64,000 nucleotides of DNA from Phymatolithon calcareum (lineage: Eukaryota > Rhodophyta > Florideophyceae > Hapalidiales), in contig OZ345362.1 of assembly GCA_977006965.1 (NCBI GenBank), forward strand, positions 744,001 to 808,000, in the 5' to 3' direction. This document shows, piece by piece, positions 40,434-51,632 of this stretch (position 1 is its first letter; every line of letters begins with the position of its first letter). The position numbers and the translations under genes were made by a program. The notes below the pieces were generated by a model. That model worked only from the letters and a program-made list of their open reading frames with translations. It was not told where the DNA came from and made no database searches.

Positions 40434-42324
40434 TCATTCGTGCATCCGGTTTCCTCTCGTGATGATTGCGTCTGATTTTCGTGTCTATGTGACGCACTTT
40501 TCCCACTTCTCGCGTTCCGTCCAAGATAGCGTTCTATCATTGTTCTTCATCCCCTATTGCAGTTTTTAACAAAGCCCCTCTCACTGACAGGATATTATTT
40601 TCATAGTTGCGACGCAGTATTCGCCACGTAAAGTCATCCGATTTCGTGAATGGTTGGGGCTGCTGGAATGATAGATGTTTCTGACGCCTTGCAGTGCCTC
40701 TCAGAGGCAGTATTATTGCCAGACGTGTGACAGGAGCTCTGTTTCTTGTCACTTTCCAACGGAAAGTAACTTGCATCTGATACATCAAGACTAGCCTTTG
40801 CCCATGCGGGTAATATTTTTCGCAATTGCGAGCTAGAAGCGAACCTGATACTGTGGAAAGCAGCACTTGCGCAATTGTGGTGGTAATGTTCGTCGAGCAA
40901 AGTGTCACGGCAAGCAAATTTGCATCGTCCGTTGCAAATCAGGCGTGGATGCACAGCTTATGCATCGATATACAGTAAGTCAAAAATGAAAGTGCTGACG
41001 TGTGCACGATATTGTGACCTTAACGGACATTTTCGTCTCTTGCATATGTCCGAGGTTCTTGAACAGTAGACCGCAGAGTACGGCCTTTGTAAGGAATGCA
41101 GAGCAATTTTCCGTCATGCTCATTGCAACAACCGTGCATCGTTTCAAATTGTTCATTCTGAATGTGTACGCCCGAGAGTGGGACAGTTTGGAGAGACATG
41201 CTGTGGAGCTGCCGACCACGACTTGGGCAATAGAATGCATCCGTTGTGTGCTTCCAGCTGGTGCGAACGGAAAGTGCGGGACGTTGATATCGACATTGGC
41301 GATTTGCGGAGTTATTCCATATGGCGACCATGCATTGCGCTTCAGCCTGAAATGGGAGCAGGAAGGAATCTGTAGCAGCTTAGGTTGTTCTTAGCCTTCT
41401 TTGGCTCAGGGAGCGTTCCCAAGTTTATTTTCAGGGTGGCACCTGTACTGTAGCGCTCTTTCACGGCTTTCGATTGAAGAAGTCTCATGTTTGCTTTTTC
41501 TATTCGTTTAGAATTTTTGCCAGGTTCATAACGACTGCAGTGAGATTGACGTCAGTCACAATCCGGAACCGAACGAACAGTTCTGCCTGTTCAAATCTTT
41601 TGGTTCGAAGTTTGGCCCATTGGGTATCACTTGAGCAAGCCATTCGGAAACTAACATTCCCCTTGTCGCCCTCCCTCAACAGTAGCAATTTTAGATTCCC
41701 GGTGAAAGTAGCTAACTGCTCTGCTCTTCTACGAGCACTCGGAGAAAGACTTTATCAGAACATTCAATCTATCAGAAAAGTCGCCAGCCAGCCAGCCTAG
41801 TGCGGCACTGTCTCCAGAATAAAGAGCGAGCGCAATCCACAAGAGCGTGGCCGCATAGGTCGCGTTGGCAGGTCGCGACGCCCAGTGCAAATAAAGAGTC
41901 GTTGACAACAAAAGCTGATGGCTTTTTGAATCATTACGATTAACCCCCAGATCACTCGCTCACGAGACCACTGACGGTCGCTCTTTTCAACGGTAAGTCA
42001 CAAGACTATCGCTTGATGCTGCCAGCAGCGATTTTCGAATTTTGCGGAGGAGCATGAAGGAAGGAAGGAAGGAAGGACAAAGACAACGATTGCTCTTGTT
42101 TTTAGCTGAAGACTACAGTACAGTACAAATATTACCATCTTCACGGAGAAGAAAAAGATACAGTACATGAAAAATCGTTTCGTTTGCTGAATATAGTGGC
42201 CATATAGAGTAAGCTTGCCGCTAGTTACAATCGACAAAGGAAGGTGCAAGCCTCGCTCGCCAGTACAGTAGATTGCTTGCTTGCCTTGTAGAGAATACCA
42301 TAAATCAGGATCATTCCGCTCAAC
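40434..42324. other. spacer between two convergent membrane-protein genes
   Basis: No gene is recognised. It contains a (GGAA)n microsatellite (about 42057-42076) and several TACAGTAC motifs (41445-41452, 42114-42126, 42159-42168, 42261-42270). The 130-codon frame at 41002-41394 has no family match and overlaps frames on the other strand. Confidence 0.4.
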
Positions 42325-43722
42325 TCAACTGGACGAATCCCGTCCCCCGAACCCGGGTTTGAAACTGACAAAAGAATGCTGCGCCGACGATTCCGGTCCT
42401 TCGTCCTCCTCGTCAGGGTCAACCTTCTCCGAAACACTCTCAATGTACGAAGTGCTTCCAGAGTGCGCACTTCCACCGCCACTATTAAACGCGCCAACGG
42501 CCGGGACAATACCCTCAAGTTCCGCGGCGGCGGCTGCATTCTGCTGCCAATCCATGATTCCCGCCTGCTGCCGTAATACATCCGGACCACGCGGACCGGG
42601 TCCCAACGACGTGAGTCGACATTCCGCCGAACTGAATTCCGACATTGTGCCTATACTATGCGTGCGTGTAAATGTTTCGTCACCACCTAGTTGGGCACCG
42701 TCAAAACTGGACTTGCGTCGATGACGAATGAAGGCTATCGCACCAATGACGAGCACGGAGGCGACCAGACAGACGCCGAGCGGAATCTGCCAGTAGGACG
42801 ACTTTCCGCTGGAGCGCTGCTTCGTCGGTGGTTCCGGCAACGACTTGCCGTTTTGTGGGGGAGGGACGGCAGAGTCTGGTGCGACAGGTGCTGCGACGAC
42901 GCGTGTGGGAACGCCGGACATGCGCACTTGAACTTGGCCGACGTCGGGTTGCTGTTTTAGGGCGGTGTCCATACCGCCTTCGTTGACGAATTTTTCGTAC
43001 ATGGGCGCTTGATCGGCGGATAGAAGACCATGGTACACGAGTTTCCATCGATGTTTTTCAGATGATACTCCGGTCAATAGCATGATTTGTCGAGCGGATA
43101 GTCCCACTTTGTCGCCGACGAGGGCCTCCTTTTCAACGAGCTTCCAGTCCTCAATGTCGGTATCCGATCGCTCAGCGGAGATTTTGCGAATCGAAAGATC
43201 GAGAGGACGGGGAACTGTAGAGCCTGAAAAGTCCACTAGAAGCGGTACTTCAAAAACAACCTTTTCACCAGTGGAGGGAAACGCGGTAATCTCAGGCTCT
43301 TGGGTTTGCAAAGTGTTAATGTCCACAACTGCTGGGCCAGAGTCTGTTGGAAGGGGGGTGTGGTGCGGGTAGAGGTATTCCGGTGTGACTTCAGGATCTC
43401 TTGATTCGATCAATACATGCGGTTCATCGGTAGTCTCCGGTGAATCATCCGGTTCATCCGGTTCTAGCGACGGTTCTGCGGAAGGTTCTAGCGTCACATC
43501 GCCAACCGGCAGTATTCCCGACGGTGACGGAGAGCGCATTGCACCAGGGATGAAGATGTGCACTTGCTCTCGCGAACCGTCCTGCGCATTGCGAGACAAG
43601 TGATGCACATCGCCGGGCGGAATGGCAGTACCGCCAACCAAGCACGGAAAGCTTGCAAGCGTCGCGACGGCGACGAGCAGCACAAGCGCGACAGCGGGAC
43701 GCGCCATACGGCGCACATTCAT
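42325..43722 (-). CDS. type I membrane protein, unknown ectodomain
   Basis: This 465-residue protein begins with a signal peptide (Met1 or Met6; core ALVLLVAVATLA) and ends with a Ser-rich tail. An acidic Pro/Glu-rich segment (about 75-150) precedes a folded-looking domain (about 150-270; KVVFEVPLLVDFSGSTV, then DWKLVEKEALVGDKVGLSA). A Pro-rich stalk, one membrane span (about 309-332, followed by the stop-transfer FIRHRRK) and a cytoplasmic tail of about 130 residues follow. I recognise no domain. The overall plan and the RHRR stop-transfer sequence mirror the malectin protein at 38229-40433, with which it converges, so the two may belong to related lineage-specific families (inference). GTACTGTAC lies about 200 bp upstream (43926-43934). 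Confidence 0.85.
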   Translation of the reverse strand: MNVRRMARPAVALVLLVAVATLASFPCLVGGTAIPPGDVHHLSRNAQDGSREQVHIFIPGAMRSPSPSGILPVGDVTLEPSAEPSLEPDEPDDSPETTDEPHVLIESRDPEVTPEYLYPHHTPLPTDSGPAVVDINTLQTQEPEITAFPSTGEKVVFEVPLLVDFSGSTVPRPLDLSIRKISAERSDTDIEDWKLVEKEALVGDKVGLSARQIMLLTGVSSEKHRWKLVYHGLLSADQAPMYEKFVNEGGMDTALKQQPDVGQVQVRMSGVPTRVVAAPVAPDSAVPPPQNGKSLPEPPTKQRSSGKSSYWQIPLGVCLVASVLVIGAIAFIRHRRKSSFDGAQLGGDETFTRTHSIGTMSEFSSAECRLTSLGPGPRGPDVLRQQAGIMDWQQNAAAAAELEGIVPAVGAFNSGGGSAHSGSTSYIESVSEKVDPDEEDEGPESSAQHSFVSFKPGFGGRDSSS

Positions 43723-44765
43723 GACGAGTTCAGCTAGGCAGGGAATGCAGAAACCTTGCAGAGGTGTGAAGCGACGGGCGAGTGTGCTCCAGCACGGGTA
43801 ACGGCGACTACACCATTAATGGCAGTTGGTGGGCCGTCCGCAGTAGCGCAGGCGTTGGCTGTGAAGTGCGGACGAAAGTCGGTCGGGACAGCTAGCTAGG
43901 GCCGATTTCCAAACTTGTGGTGTGGGTACTGTACGTGGCGAGATGGAATCAGTCAAAAAATAATACTGAAGCCCATTTCGTAGTGCGTCGGGCCCGACGA
44001 CCGTCCGGGCACTGACAATCGCTCACTCCTTCCGCTCCGTGAGCGGCTCCACGCACGCCACATTGCAACGCAGACGATCGGACGCGGATGTTGACGTCGA
44101 GAGGGGCCAATTTTATAGAAATTATTGGCCCTTGTTTAAATGACCTTACAGAGACCGATACGTACGTCGAGGCAGTGCATGGCACTGCATTGCGCGGGAA
44201 TGTTGGAAACGGTCACGGCTGCTTCCGCACCAGTTTACACACTTTTCTGCACGAATTCCCACCCACCGTTTACAGCCACCCCAATTTAAAATCCATTGGT
44301 GTCAGAGGCATCAAACAAATTCCTTAACCACTGACTGACTGCGCTGGCGAACACCATCATGATGATGGTGTTCGCCAGCGAAGCCAGTGGTTGATGCCAC
44401 CATATATCGCGTTCGATTGCAGATGCGCGCGATCTTCTCGGCTCACGAGACCGCGATCTTCGACATTCCAACCATCGCTGCTCGTTGCCCGTTTTACTTG
44501 AATTACAGTACTGCATGGTGCAGGCGATGTATTTGTTTTCCTCTTCACTGTAAACGATGACCGTCACCAATGTCGCCGACATCGCGCTGATGATGCATCT
44601 TGCATCTCAATCCGACAGCAAAGTTGCGCAACCTGTCATGAAAAGGACACACAAAGACAGCTTACGCGCGAAATGCCTTCCTCTCCTGTTCCAAAAAAGC
44701 ATCGTCACAGACTTTACAACCTCCACATTCATCCCTGCATACCCGATGCGTGCAGCACGTCTCCA
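43723..44765. other. intergenic spacer with a foldback hairpin
   Basis: Apart from the hairpin at 44342-44380 and TACAGTAC at 44504-44511, I see nothing. Short frames overlap on both strands. The right part is the 3' flank of the minus-strand methyltransferase-like gene. Confidence 0.4.
44342..44380. repeat. perfect foldback hairpin, 18-bp arms
   Basis: CGCTGGCGAACACCATCA (44342-44359), a 3-nt loop, and the exact inverted complement (44363-44380). Confidence 0.93.
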
Positions 44766-45740
44766 TCATTCCTTGTCAACAAGGTCAGCAAGCGACATTT
44801 GCGCACTTCCCCTCTGCAACGGCATCTGCTGTCCCTCAGCCCCCTTCCATCCGATCATATGACAAATTTCAAAAGTCGCCTGCACCCCTCCAAGCGGGTG
44901 TGTGAATCGCTCCTCATAAATGCTAGCCGCCCTTTCAAACCCCTTCCTTCCAAAATGCGTCTTCCTCGTCCGCACAGCGTTACTCTCCCCCATGCCCCTT
45001 AAATGGCGCATAAGCGCCCACATGTCCTTATATCTCACCACCAATTCCTCCGTATCCACCGTCGTCATAACAAATCCGGCCCGTCCCAGCACACTCCCCG
45101 CGTCGCGCACGCGCACAAACGGCGACACATGCGGTGCAATCCCTCCCGAAATCTCCGTCTCTGCCACCTGCATCGCGACCCGTAATTCACGCAACGTCTC
45201 CCCGGCCGGCATGGCCGCCAGTAACACCCCGTCCGGCTGCAGCACGCGGTGCGCCTCGCGCAGAACGCCCGGCAGATCATTCACCCAGTGCAGCCAGGCC
45301 GCGCTCAACACAAGTCCGACCGACGCATCGGGTAGCGGCACATGCGCCGCGAGTGTGGGGATTGTTCTGCCGGCACATCCCGTATGCACGTCGAATTCCA
45401 CTAATTCATTGATCATGTCCTTCACACCCGAGTCCGCCGCAAGCGCCCGTCGCACGTGTCCGGATCCGCACCCTAGATCCAATGCGCGCGGAAATTTTCG
45501 CCGGATGTCGGATACGCGCGACACTACACGGGTAGCTGCCTCGTCGCGGAGATAGTCAAACTCACTGGCATTAGAGGCAGCGGCTGCCCGAGCCTTCTGT
45601 GCTATTTTGGCGGCCTCGTCGAAGATTTGGGGGGCTGATGATAGACAACGATATGATCCACGGGAGGGATGCACGGAGAGCGCCTCGAGCACGCTTGGGG
45701 CCCGTCGGGCGCGCAGCATACCTCCACCTTGAGAAGGCAA
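44766..45740 (-). CDS. NDUFAF5-like complex I assembly factor (SAM-dependent)
   Basis: The 324-residue protein closely follows the NDUFAF5/C20orf7 family, a mitochondrial SAM-binding protein that hydroxylates an arginine of the NDUFS7 subunit during assembly of complex I. An Arg/Ser-rich presequence (residues 1-35) fits mitochondrial import. Next come the family block EFDYLRDEAATRVVSRV (about 60-76), SAM motif I LDLGCGSGHV (about 88-97), LHWVNDLPGVL (about 150-160), LQPDGVLLAAM, ISGGIAPHVSPF, RGMGESN (about 250-256) and the closing MIGWK...RGSAQMSLADL. All match the family in order and spacing. Met1 and Met8 (45719) are both plausible starts. No intron is needed. The cytosol-facing methyltransferase alternatives lack the GMGESN block, so the assignment is firm. 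Confidence 0.93.
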   Translation of the reverse strand: MPSQGGGMLRARRAPSVLEALSVHPSRGSYRCLSSAPQIFDEAAKIAQKARAAAASNASEFDYLRDEAATRVVSRVSDIRRKFPRALDLGCGSGHVRRALAADSGVKDMINELVEFDVHTGCAGRTIPTLAAHVPLPDASVGLVLSAAWLHWVNDLPGVLREAHRVLQPDGVLLAAMPAGETLRELRVAMQVAETEISGGIAPHVSPFVRVRDAGSVLGRAGFVMTTVDTEELVVRYKDMWALMRHLRGMGESNAVRTRKTHFGRKGFERAASIYEERFTHPLGGVQATFEICHMIGWKGAEGQQMPLQRGSAQMSLADLVDKE

Positions 45741-46439
45741 TCGAGCTTGACGTTCGTGAGTCGGAGGGTTTGGTCAGGACATGCCCTTCGCATGGTGCGG
45801 TGCCGTCGAGGGATTGGTGCGACCTGGTTTCGACGTCGTTTCATACTTTGCTTACAGTAAGCAGATGCAAAGAGCAACGACCGTGTTTTCCGCGCCGTCC
45901 ACTCCCATCAGCGCCTGATGTCAATGCTGTACGTCTGCTGAGGAATTTAGCTCGCGTCGAGACAAAAGAAACATGTTTCTCTCTCCCTATCTCAGAGTAC
46001 GTCCGATGTGCGCTCTGATCTCGTTGCAGTGCACTTGACGCTGGGGCTGTGTGTGCTCTCGAGACCAGTCTATAACAAAGTCCAAAAGGAATTGGCCTTT
46101 TGAATTTATAGATTTCTTAGAACCACTATGCTTGCTCCTGGTGGAATCGAATCGTATTTCGAGCGACACACAGAGAAAAAGGAGTGGCTTTCTTAATTAG
46201 CTTGCATGAATAACGCCCTGCCGTAATCAAAGTAGAAGATAGTTAGCAACAAGTACTGCTTTGATAACCTCTCCGGGGACGGCAGATTCATCATCTTTGA
46301 ACGGACAAGACATCCGTGCTTGCGAATGTATCCATCAGCACAGTCGTGAGTGTTCTGAATTGAATTGTCTTACAGTTCATGGGCAAGGATCCACTTCCTA
46401 TTTCTCGGCGAGCAGTGAACCTTAACCGTCCACCTCTGC
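45741..46439. other. 5' flank of the NDUFAF5-like gene and spacer
   Basis: No gene is seen. GCTTACAGTAAGC, a 13-base palindromic form of the recurring motif, lies at 45850-45862, about 115 bp upstream of the start codon. Confidence 0.4.
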
Positions 46440-46960
46440 AAAATACAACGCCTGCCTGCTCGAAACGACACTCAGTCGACAATGCATGCCACGCCGCCGC
46501 CCTACCGAAAACACACCGTCCGCCTGGCCACCGTGCTGTACCATAGCGCTAGAAACGCATGCCTTGGCGGCGCCCTCTGCCACATATCGACTGCGTGGTG
46601 GGCCGCAGCGAGCAGACAGGCGGTGAATTTTTGTGTATTTTCGATAGAGCGCCAGCATGGAATGCATTGCCGACTGCGAAGAGTGGCGTGACGAGAAAGC
46701 AGACGGTATATTTTGCAGAAGGCGCATGCGTCCCGCAGGTTGACGGCAGACGGATGATGTAATTGGCACAGGGCGCCGCCAAGGCATTGATTTCAAACGG
46801 TGTCGCACGGCGCGGCGGCCAGGCAGACGATGTAGTTCGGCGAGGCTGGTGTCTATACATGCATCGCCGGAGGCGTGGGGCACGGCAGAGTGCAGGCGGA
46901 CGGTGCAGTACGGCGAGGGCGGCGTCGAGGCATGCATTGTGGTTTCCACGTATCAAACCG
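46440..46960. repeat. GC-rich mosaic of short inverted and direct repeats
   Basis: Segments such as ATGCCTTGGCGGCGCCCT(C/G)TG occur on the plus strand near 46559 and on the minus strand near 46768-46787. GCATGCAT-type text and GGCGGCG blocks recur at 46480, 46560, 46670, 46860 and 46935. Open frames on both strands are by-products of this GC-rich repetition. No transposon termini were found. Confidence 0.4.
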
Positions 46961-47518
46961 CCAACCGGACCTGTGGTCGGGACCGGCCTGGACCGGTAGG
47001 CCTTCGGCGACGACACGGCGCTGCCATCGGGTGGACAGTTTGGATTCACTTTGGCGAGCGATAACGTAGCCGCGTCGCTATGTGCGCACGAACTACAGTA
47101 CAGTAGTATTCGCCACACTTGCTTTTATTGAAACCGTTCGCATAGGCTAACATTGAGATTATTACTTTTGGGAGTTCCAAAATCACGTGTTGGTATCAAA
47201 TCTATAGCTTGTCGCACTCTCGGTATTTCTGGAAAGCTGAATTGTTTGACGGTTGTAGGAACATGCGAGGGTGTCAACCCTTCCCTTCCGAATAAAGGCA
47301 GCTCACAGCGAGGTACCGCCTGGACACAATATGAAACATCGCCAACGGCGCATGTTTTATCCTCGTTGACGAAGGAGGACGAGTGCGCTTGATCGGCGAA
47401 CTTCCCCATTGTAGACTTACCACAATTTGTCGCAATGGACCAAATCGGCCAGAGACGTTTCGGCATGAACGGAGAGGTTTTCGCCTAGCATAATGATGGA
47501 AAAGATAGAAAAAGGTAC

Positions 47519-48468
47519 GAGGAAATTCGCTAAATAGCCACCAAAAGTGGTCAAAGTACGCTAAACATCCACCCCTAGCCAATAGTACTACCCACGCATT
47601 GCAAAATATACTATCATACTCACCCTGGCCGAACCTACTAATCCGTTTCTTAGAGCACTCTATGCGACAGTGAAATTTATTGCGTACGCTACTCTCTCTG
47701 GTTTAGCTCCTCGTCGCAACTATTGGTAGCATCTCCGTCGTCGAAGGCGGTGAGGTCGCAGCGCGATCCCGGCGGAGTGTACACGCTCACCACAAATCCT
47801 CTTTCTGGGACGATACGGCAGCAGCTTCACAGCATTTTCTGCTGCTCAAAGGGCACCATGGACACCTGGGCGGCCTACAACGGTTCCGTCAGTGTTGACG
47901 GGGCCCACCTGACCTCCGTGACCCAGGGACAGCTTTTTACCCTAACGACTTATGATTCCAACAGACAGGCGACAACTCTGGCCTTCGGCATCGCATAGGT
48001 AAAGAGTTCACTCAGCTGGAAGAGCTTCCTCTCCAGAACGATGCAGACCGTGCTTGACACCGCCGACGCTCGGCAGCGCGCTGACGTTCACGCGGAAGGT
48101 GCAAACTGTGCGCTGGCTACAGATGAGTGTCAGACGCTGCTTGTTGCGCCTCTCCACGAATTGTGGGAGATCACGACGTTAACAACATTGTCGAAGCTTG
48201 ATCCAACGTAGTCACTCACCTGTAGCACGAGCTCCTTCTTGTTCATGGTTTCAGAGTGAGTAGTGCGGGAGCGTTGTGCGTTGGGCTTGTCAGACGAATT
48301 CGAGGATGTGCACAAACCTTGGATCAAGAGGAAGTAGCAGTTACTTGCCTTTTCCCTCCAAAAAACGCAACTGTCAGCGCTCCACGTAACGGATGAGTAG
48401 TAGTTTTGGCTTGGGTGGATGTTTAGCGTACTTTGACCACTTTTGGTGGCCATTTAGCGAATTTCCTC
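47519..48468 (+). mobile_element. Mutator-like element (MULE), 950 bp, internally deleted
   Basis: Terminal inverted repeats start GAGGAAATTCGCTAAATRGC and agree at 55 of the first 56 positions, then weakly for about 30 more. AAAAAGGTAC lies on both sides (47509-47518 and 48469-48478), a perfect 10-bp target duplication. This length, and termini opening with GAGxxAATT, fit MULEs. Inside, on the plus strand, is a broken piece of a MULE transposase (47723 to about 48210). The near-identical TIRs and perfect target duplication suggest a fairly recent insertion, probably mobilised by an element elsewhere. Confidence 0.9.
47723..48210 (+). pseudogene. MULE transposase fragment
   Basis: The frame reads VSVDGAHLTSVTQGQLFTL, then TTYDSNRQATTLAFGIA, a stop (47996-47998), and VKSSLSWKSFLSR. 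This is the first catalytic Asp region of the MULE DDE domain (VDGTxxxxxxxGQLLxxxxxDxNxxxxPLAFGIV), followed by the usual ExxxxWxWFL segment in decayed form. The remaining catalytic residues are absent or frame-shifted. The tail LWEITTLTTLSKLD recurs in the remnant near 27120. Confidence 0.7.
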
Positions 48469-48794
48469 AAAAAGGTACCCATGACCAGTTGTGAAGAGCA
48501 CTATTGCATATCTTGCGCGCACTGCAAGAGCATGTCAATGTTCTCTTTCATTGCACGGTTGTACTGCGGGATGTGCATTCTGCAATGTGGAGTACAGGAG
48601 GAATCTGCCCCACACGCACGCAGGCAACACGCCACGGAGCTCTGGTGCTGAGTTCATTGGTAAAGGTTTTTGATAGATGAGCACCGTCGCTGTAAGAGCG
48701 TTGCATTACACCTCCAGCGCACTGATGAAAGAAGAGAGTGCACCGTTAACTTTGAGCACGGTGCACGAGGTGGGAAGGTAGCGGTCGAGTCCAA

Positions 48795-48960
48795 GCACCA
48801 GCAATCCTGTAGAGGACTGAGATAGGAATACTTTGAATCCTGATTTTTCCCGTCCGCGATTCTAGTGGGCGTTTCGTGAGCTGCACAAAGGTAGGTAGCA
48901 TCAGAGGAAGCCTCGCCCATATCTTCGGAAGTCTGCGGGGCTTTTAAATAAACTTGAATA
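48795..48960 (+). repeat. dispersed repeat family R5, copy B
   Basis: Homologous to 34235-34430; it shares ACAAAGGTAGGTAGCA, CCCATATCTTCGGAAGTCTG and CTTTTAAATAAACTT. It ends in an A-rich run directly before R6 copy A. Confidence 0.75.
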
Positions 48961-48974
48961 AAAAACAAGGTGGG

Positions 48975-49190
48975 AAGGGGAATGAAAAAGGCAATCAGAT
49001 GACCAGCTACTGTGAGCAACCAAGCCTGGCTGCGTAGAGATATTGATGATAAGCTCCCCAAAGCTGTGCACAGAGTGCAGCTTTGAGCTGTTGTGACATC
49101 AGGTACCATTCATATCTGTTAAAGTCTACTGTAGCCGTAAGGATGTGAAGTTATTCCAGGACAACTTCAAAAACCTGCAATAAAGAAGAA
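48975..49190 (+). repeat. dispersed repeat family R6, copy A
   Basis: Aligns with 59810-60055 in the same orientation. Shared blocks are AGATGACCAGCTAC, GCTTTGAGCTGTTGTGACAT, TACTGTAGCCGTAA-like text and AAACCTGCA(A)TAAAGAA at the right end. The A/G-rich 3' tail (AAAGAAGAA, or AAAGAAAGAAAG in the other copy) suggests a retroposon of SINE or LINE type. Confidence 0.75.
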
Positions 49191-50277
49191 GGTGGGAAGA
49201 TGAATCTCAACTGCTGAGCGGGGTAATAGTTGCCTTCAAGGTAACGGAACTGCGTCCAAGCCACTAAAAAGTGCTGCACGTGCGTACAGGCAGCTCGCCG
49301 CGGAGCTCAGATGCCACACATGTCAGCAAGACATTTCTGTCAGAGGGAGATTCAGGAGAATTTATTTTTGTGGCTCTGAGGCCGTGTCGTTGTTGGTCCT
49401 GAAGTCAGCGGGGTTAAAAGCTGCTGGAGTTATCATAGAACCATAGTTCCGAATAGTCGGTAAAATTTAGCAGAAAAACAAAGCGAGTCTGACAATGCAG
49501 ACTGGCACTCAATGGAAAAATTGGCCAGTTTGTCGCAGGGGCGAAAAATACGATAACTTATGACGGCGACAGAGAAAAATCATTTCTGCGTTTTTGTCCT
49601 CTCTTGAACGATTCTCGGTTTGATTCTATCACTTTAAAGTTAGTATAGAAACATGTTCACGACTCCGCCTTCGGGTTGAATGTATTCTACTAAATATTTT
49701 CTATAAAGCTTGGATGGAAGGATTTGCGGGTTCCTCCATGGGCGAAAGAGATCGCCAACTTTGCAGGCACCTAGCTAAACTGTTGACGACGGTTCCCATT
49801 TCGTATTACTGGGTTCGCCCGTCTTCCCTCCTTATCTAGATGTCGCGAAGTATGGGTTCCCCAGGTATTGCAAATGCGATGGCCATTAACCTGAGCGTCA
49901 CTGAGAGAATCCTGCGTCTGGACGCCGGATTCATTCATTTCTGGAAAATCCGCTTTTTATCATAATATAGCTCTTGCCATAGAATTCCGGTAAGTGCTAG
50001 TCTGAATGTAAGTATCTGTCGGGTGGTAACCACGTTGCTCCTTTCGTTTCCAACACTGTTCAATTTTTTATGTTTCTCGATCAATATGGACTTAGGACCA
50101 GGACAAATCATTAATTCTCCTGAATCCACCTCTGCCAGTTGCGCAACTTTTTCATATCTGTATTGAACTGATGGCCTTCCGACGGGTACTGGTGCACAGA
50201 GTTTTGAAACAAAAAAACGATATACGCGCTCTTTGCTAACAATTCCCCGTGCTGTAAAGGACGTCCGACGGTAGAGG
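49191..50277. other. gene-free stretch left of the hAT element
   Basis: No gene is supported. A minus-strand frame (49935-50405) runs across the hAT border, so it is not an intact gene. Confidence 0.4.
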
Positions 50278-51624
50278 CAGGGGTAGGAGCAATATAATTG
50301 GAGAGAATTGGAAACAAATCGTACGCCAAAATATATATTGCAATTATTTCTGCCACGAAAATTAAAAATTGCTATTGCTAATCTTTGTCTTAGCAATAAT
50401 TGCAATAATGCAAATTAATTGCAATTAATTGAAGATTTCTCCCGGTTTTTACATTCCTCTATTAATTGGACCCTCTGCACGCTCGAGCAGCCTGGGAGAC
50501 TAGATGCTGATCCCAAAATCGGCTGTTTACTTTCAAAAACAAAAGTGACTCGAAAAGCACGGGTTCAAGCCTGGAGCGTTGATCTGTAAGGACATACTTC
50601 GCAAGACTCCAAAGTCGTTCTACTTCAGCAGTGGAAGCCAAAATAAAATCACAATTGATGTACTCCTCTTCATGAGAACTGTCGTCTCCTGAATTAAGTA
50701 TGTTTTCAATGCCATCAGGAGCAATCCGTTGCGGAATATGGTGGTTCTCGACAAATTCATGCAACAATCCTTGACAGGCATCACGCTCGTCAGCCGTCAT
50801 AGTATGCGTCCTCCTTTGCTCTATTTTCACGACACCAGATTCAAAATGAGGATCTGACACAATGCCACTGGTTGCAGAAATGTACTGAGTTCCGAGTCCG
50901 CAGCCTCCAAGTGGGCTCTAATCGGTGTTAGGATCATTTTTCTGCTGCGAAACAAGCTAGATAAGTCCATTCAGCATGGATCGCCCCTTCGACAGGAGAA
51001 TTCCCTGCTCCTGAAGTTTCTTGGTTACCTTTTTTATAACTTCAAACATGCGAGTTTTCCTTTGCACACGACGTGCAAAGCTTGCACTATAATTTAAGAT
51101 CATGTCGCCGTCCGGATTGCTACTGATCTCAGAAAGCTGTGGCGAATCCTAAGGAGTCGTTTCAAACATGTAAAACAATCCGGACCAGCGAGTCTTGTTT
51201 GGCTTGAGAGGTTTCAGATCAGTGAGGTTTCTAAGAGCAGCAGCGCTCTTGATGTTGCGCTTGGCTTAGAGCATAGTATCCTCCATGCTTTCATTGACAG
51301 CTGACAGATGACTGCAATATGTATGGCAGGCGGTTGACAAAACTAGCATCTTAGTAGACCGGCAGGTGAGGTCGTCTGGCGATAGTCGCACAGCGATAGT
51401 CGCCAGGTGTCAGCAGAAGGATTCGTTTGTCTTGGTGGTAACCGTCAACAACAAAGAAGCAATTAATTGGAATTAATTGGAGAATGTTTACGGCAGAAAA
51501 TAAATTATTGCGATTATTCAGAGAAGAAAAATTAATAATTGGAATTGGAGGGTTTTCGAAATTAAGCATTGCATTGCACTAATTGCAATTAATTTTTTTT
51601 CCAATTAATTTTATCGCACCCCTG
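50278..51624 (-). mobile_element. hAT DNA transposon, 1,347 bp, inactive
   Basis: The left end reads CAGGGGTAGGAGC and the right end is the inverted CAGGGGTGCGATA, both with the CAGGGGTG-type terminus typical of hAT. GGTAGAGG flanks both sides (50270-50277 and 51625-51632), a perfect 8-bp target duplication. Subterminal AT-rich text (AATTAATTGCAATTAATT and variants) recurs near both ends. A decayed transposase lies on the minus strand. The element is far shorter than an autonomous hAT and carries stops. Confidence 0.92.
50462..51360 (-). pseudogene. hAT transposase C-terminal remnant
   Basis: The last 132 codons (50462-50860) are open and contain the hAT dimerisation motif: STAEVERLWSLAKYVLTD, then QRSRLEP and LLFLKVNSRFW. 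Upstream broken frames read LKPLKPNKTRWS (about 51200), the KTRW block of hAT proteins, interrupted by several stops. The DDE catalytic part is missing or unrecognisable. Confidence 0.85.
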
Positions 51625-51632
51625 GGTAGAGG

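Noticed and set aside
46422-47118. 175- and 189-codon overlapping minus-strand frames
   Set aside because: They overlap each other in different frames across a GC-rich repeat mosaic; no conserved domain.
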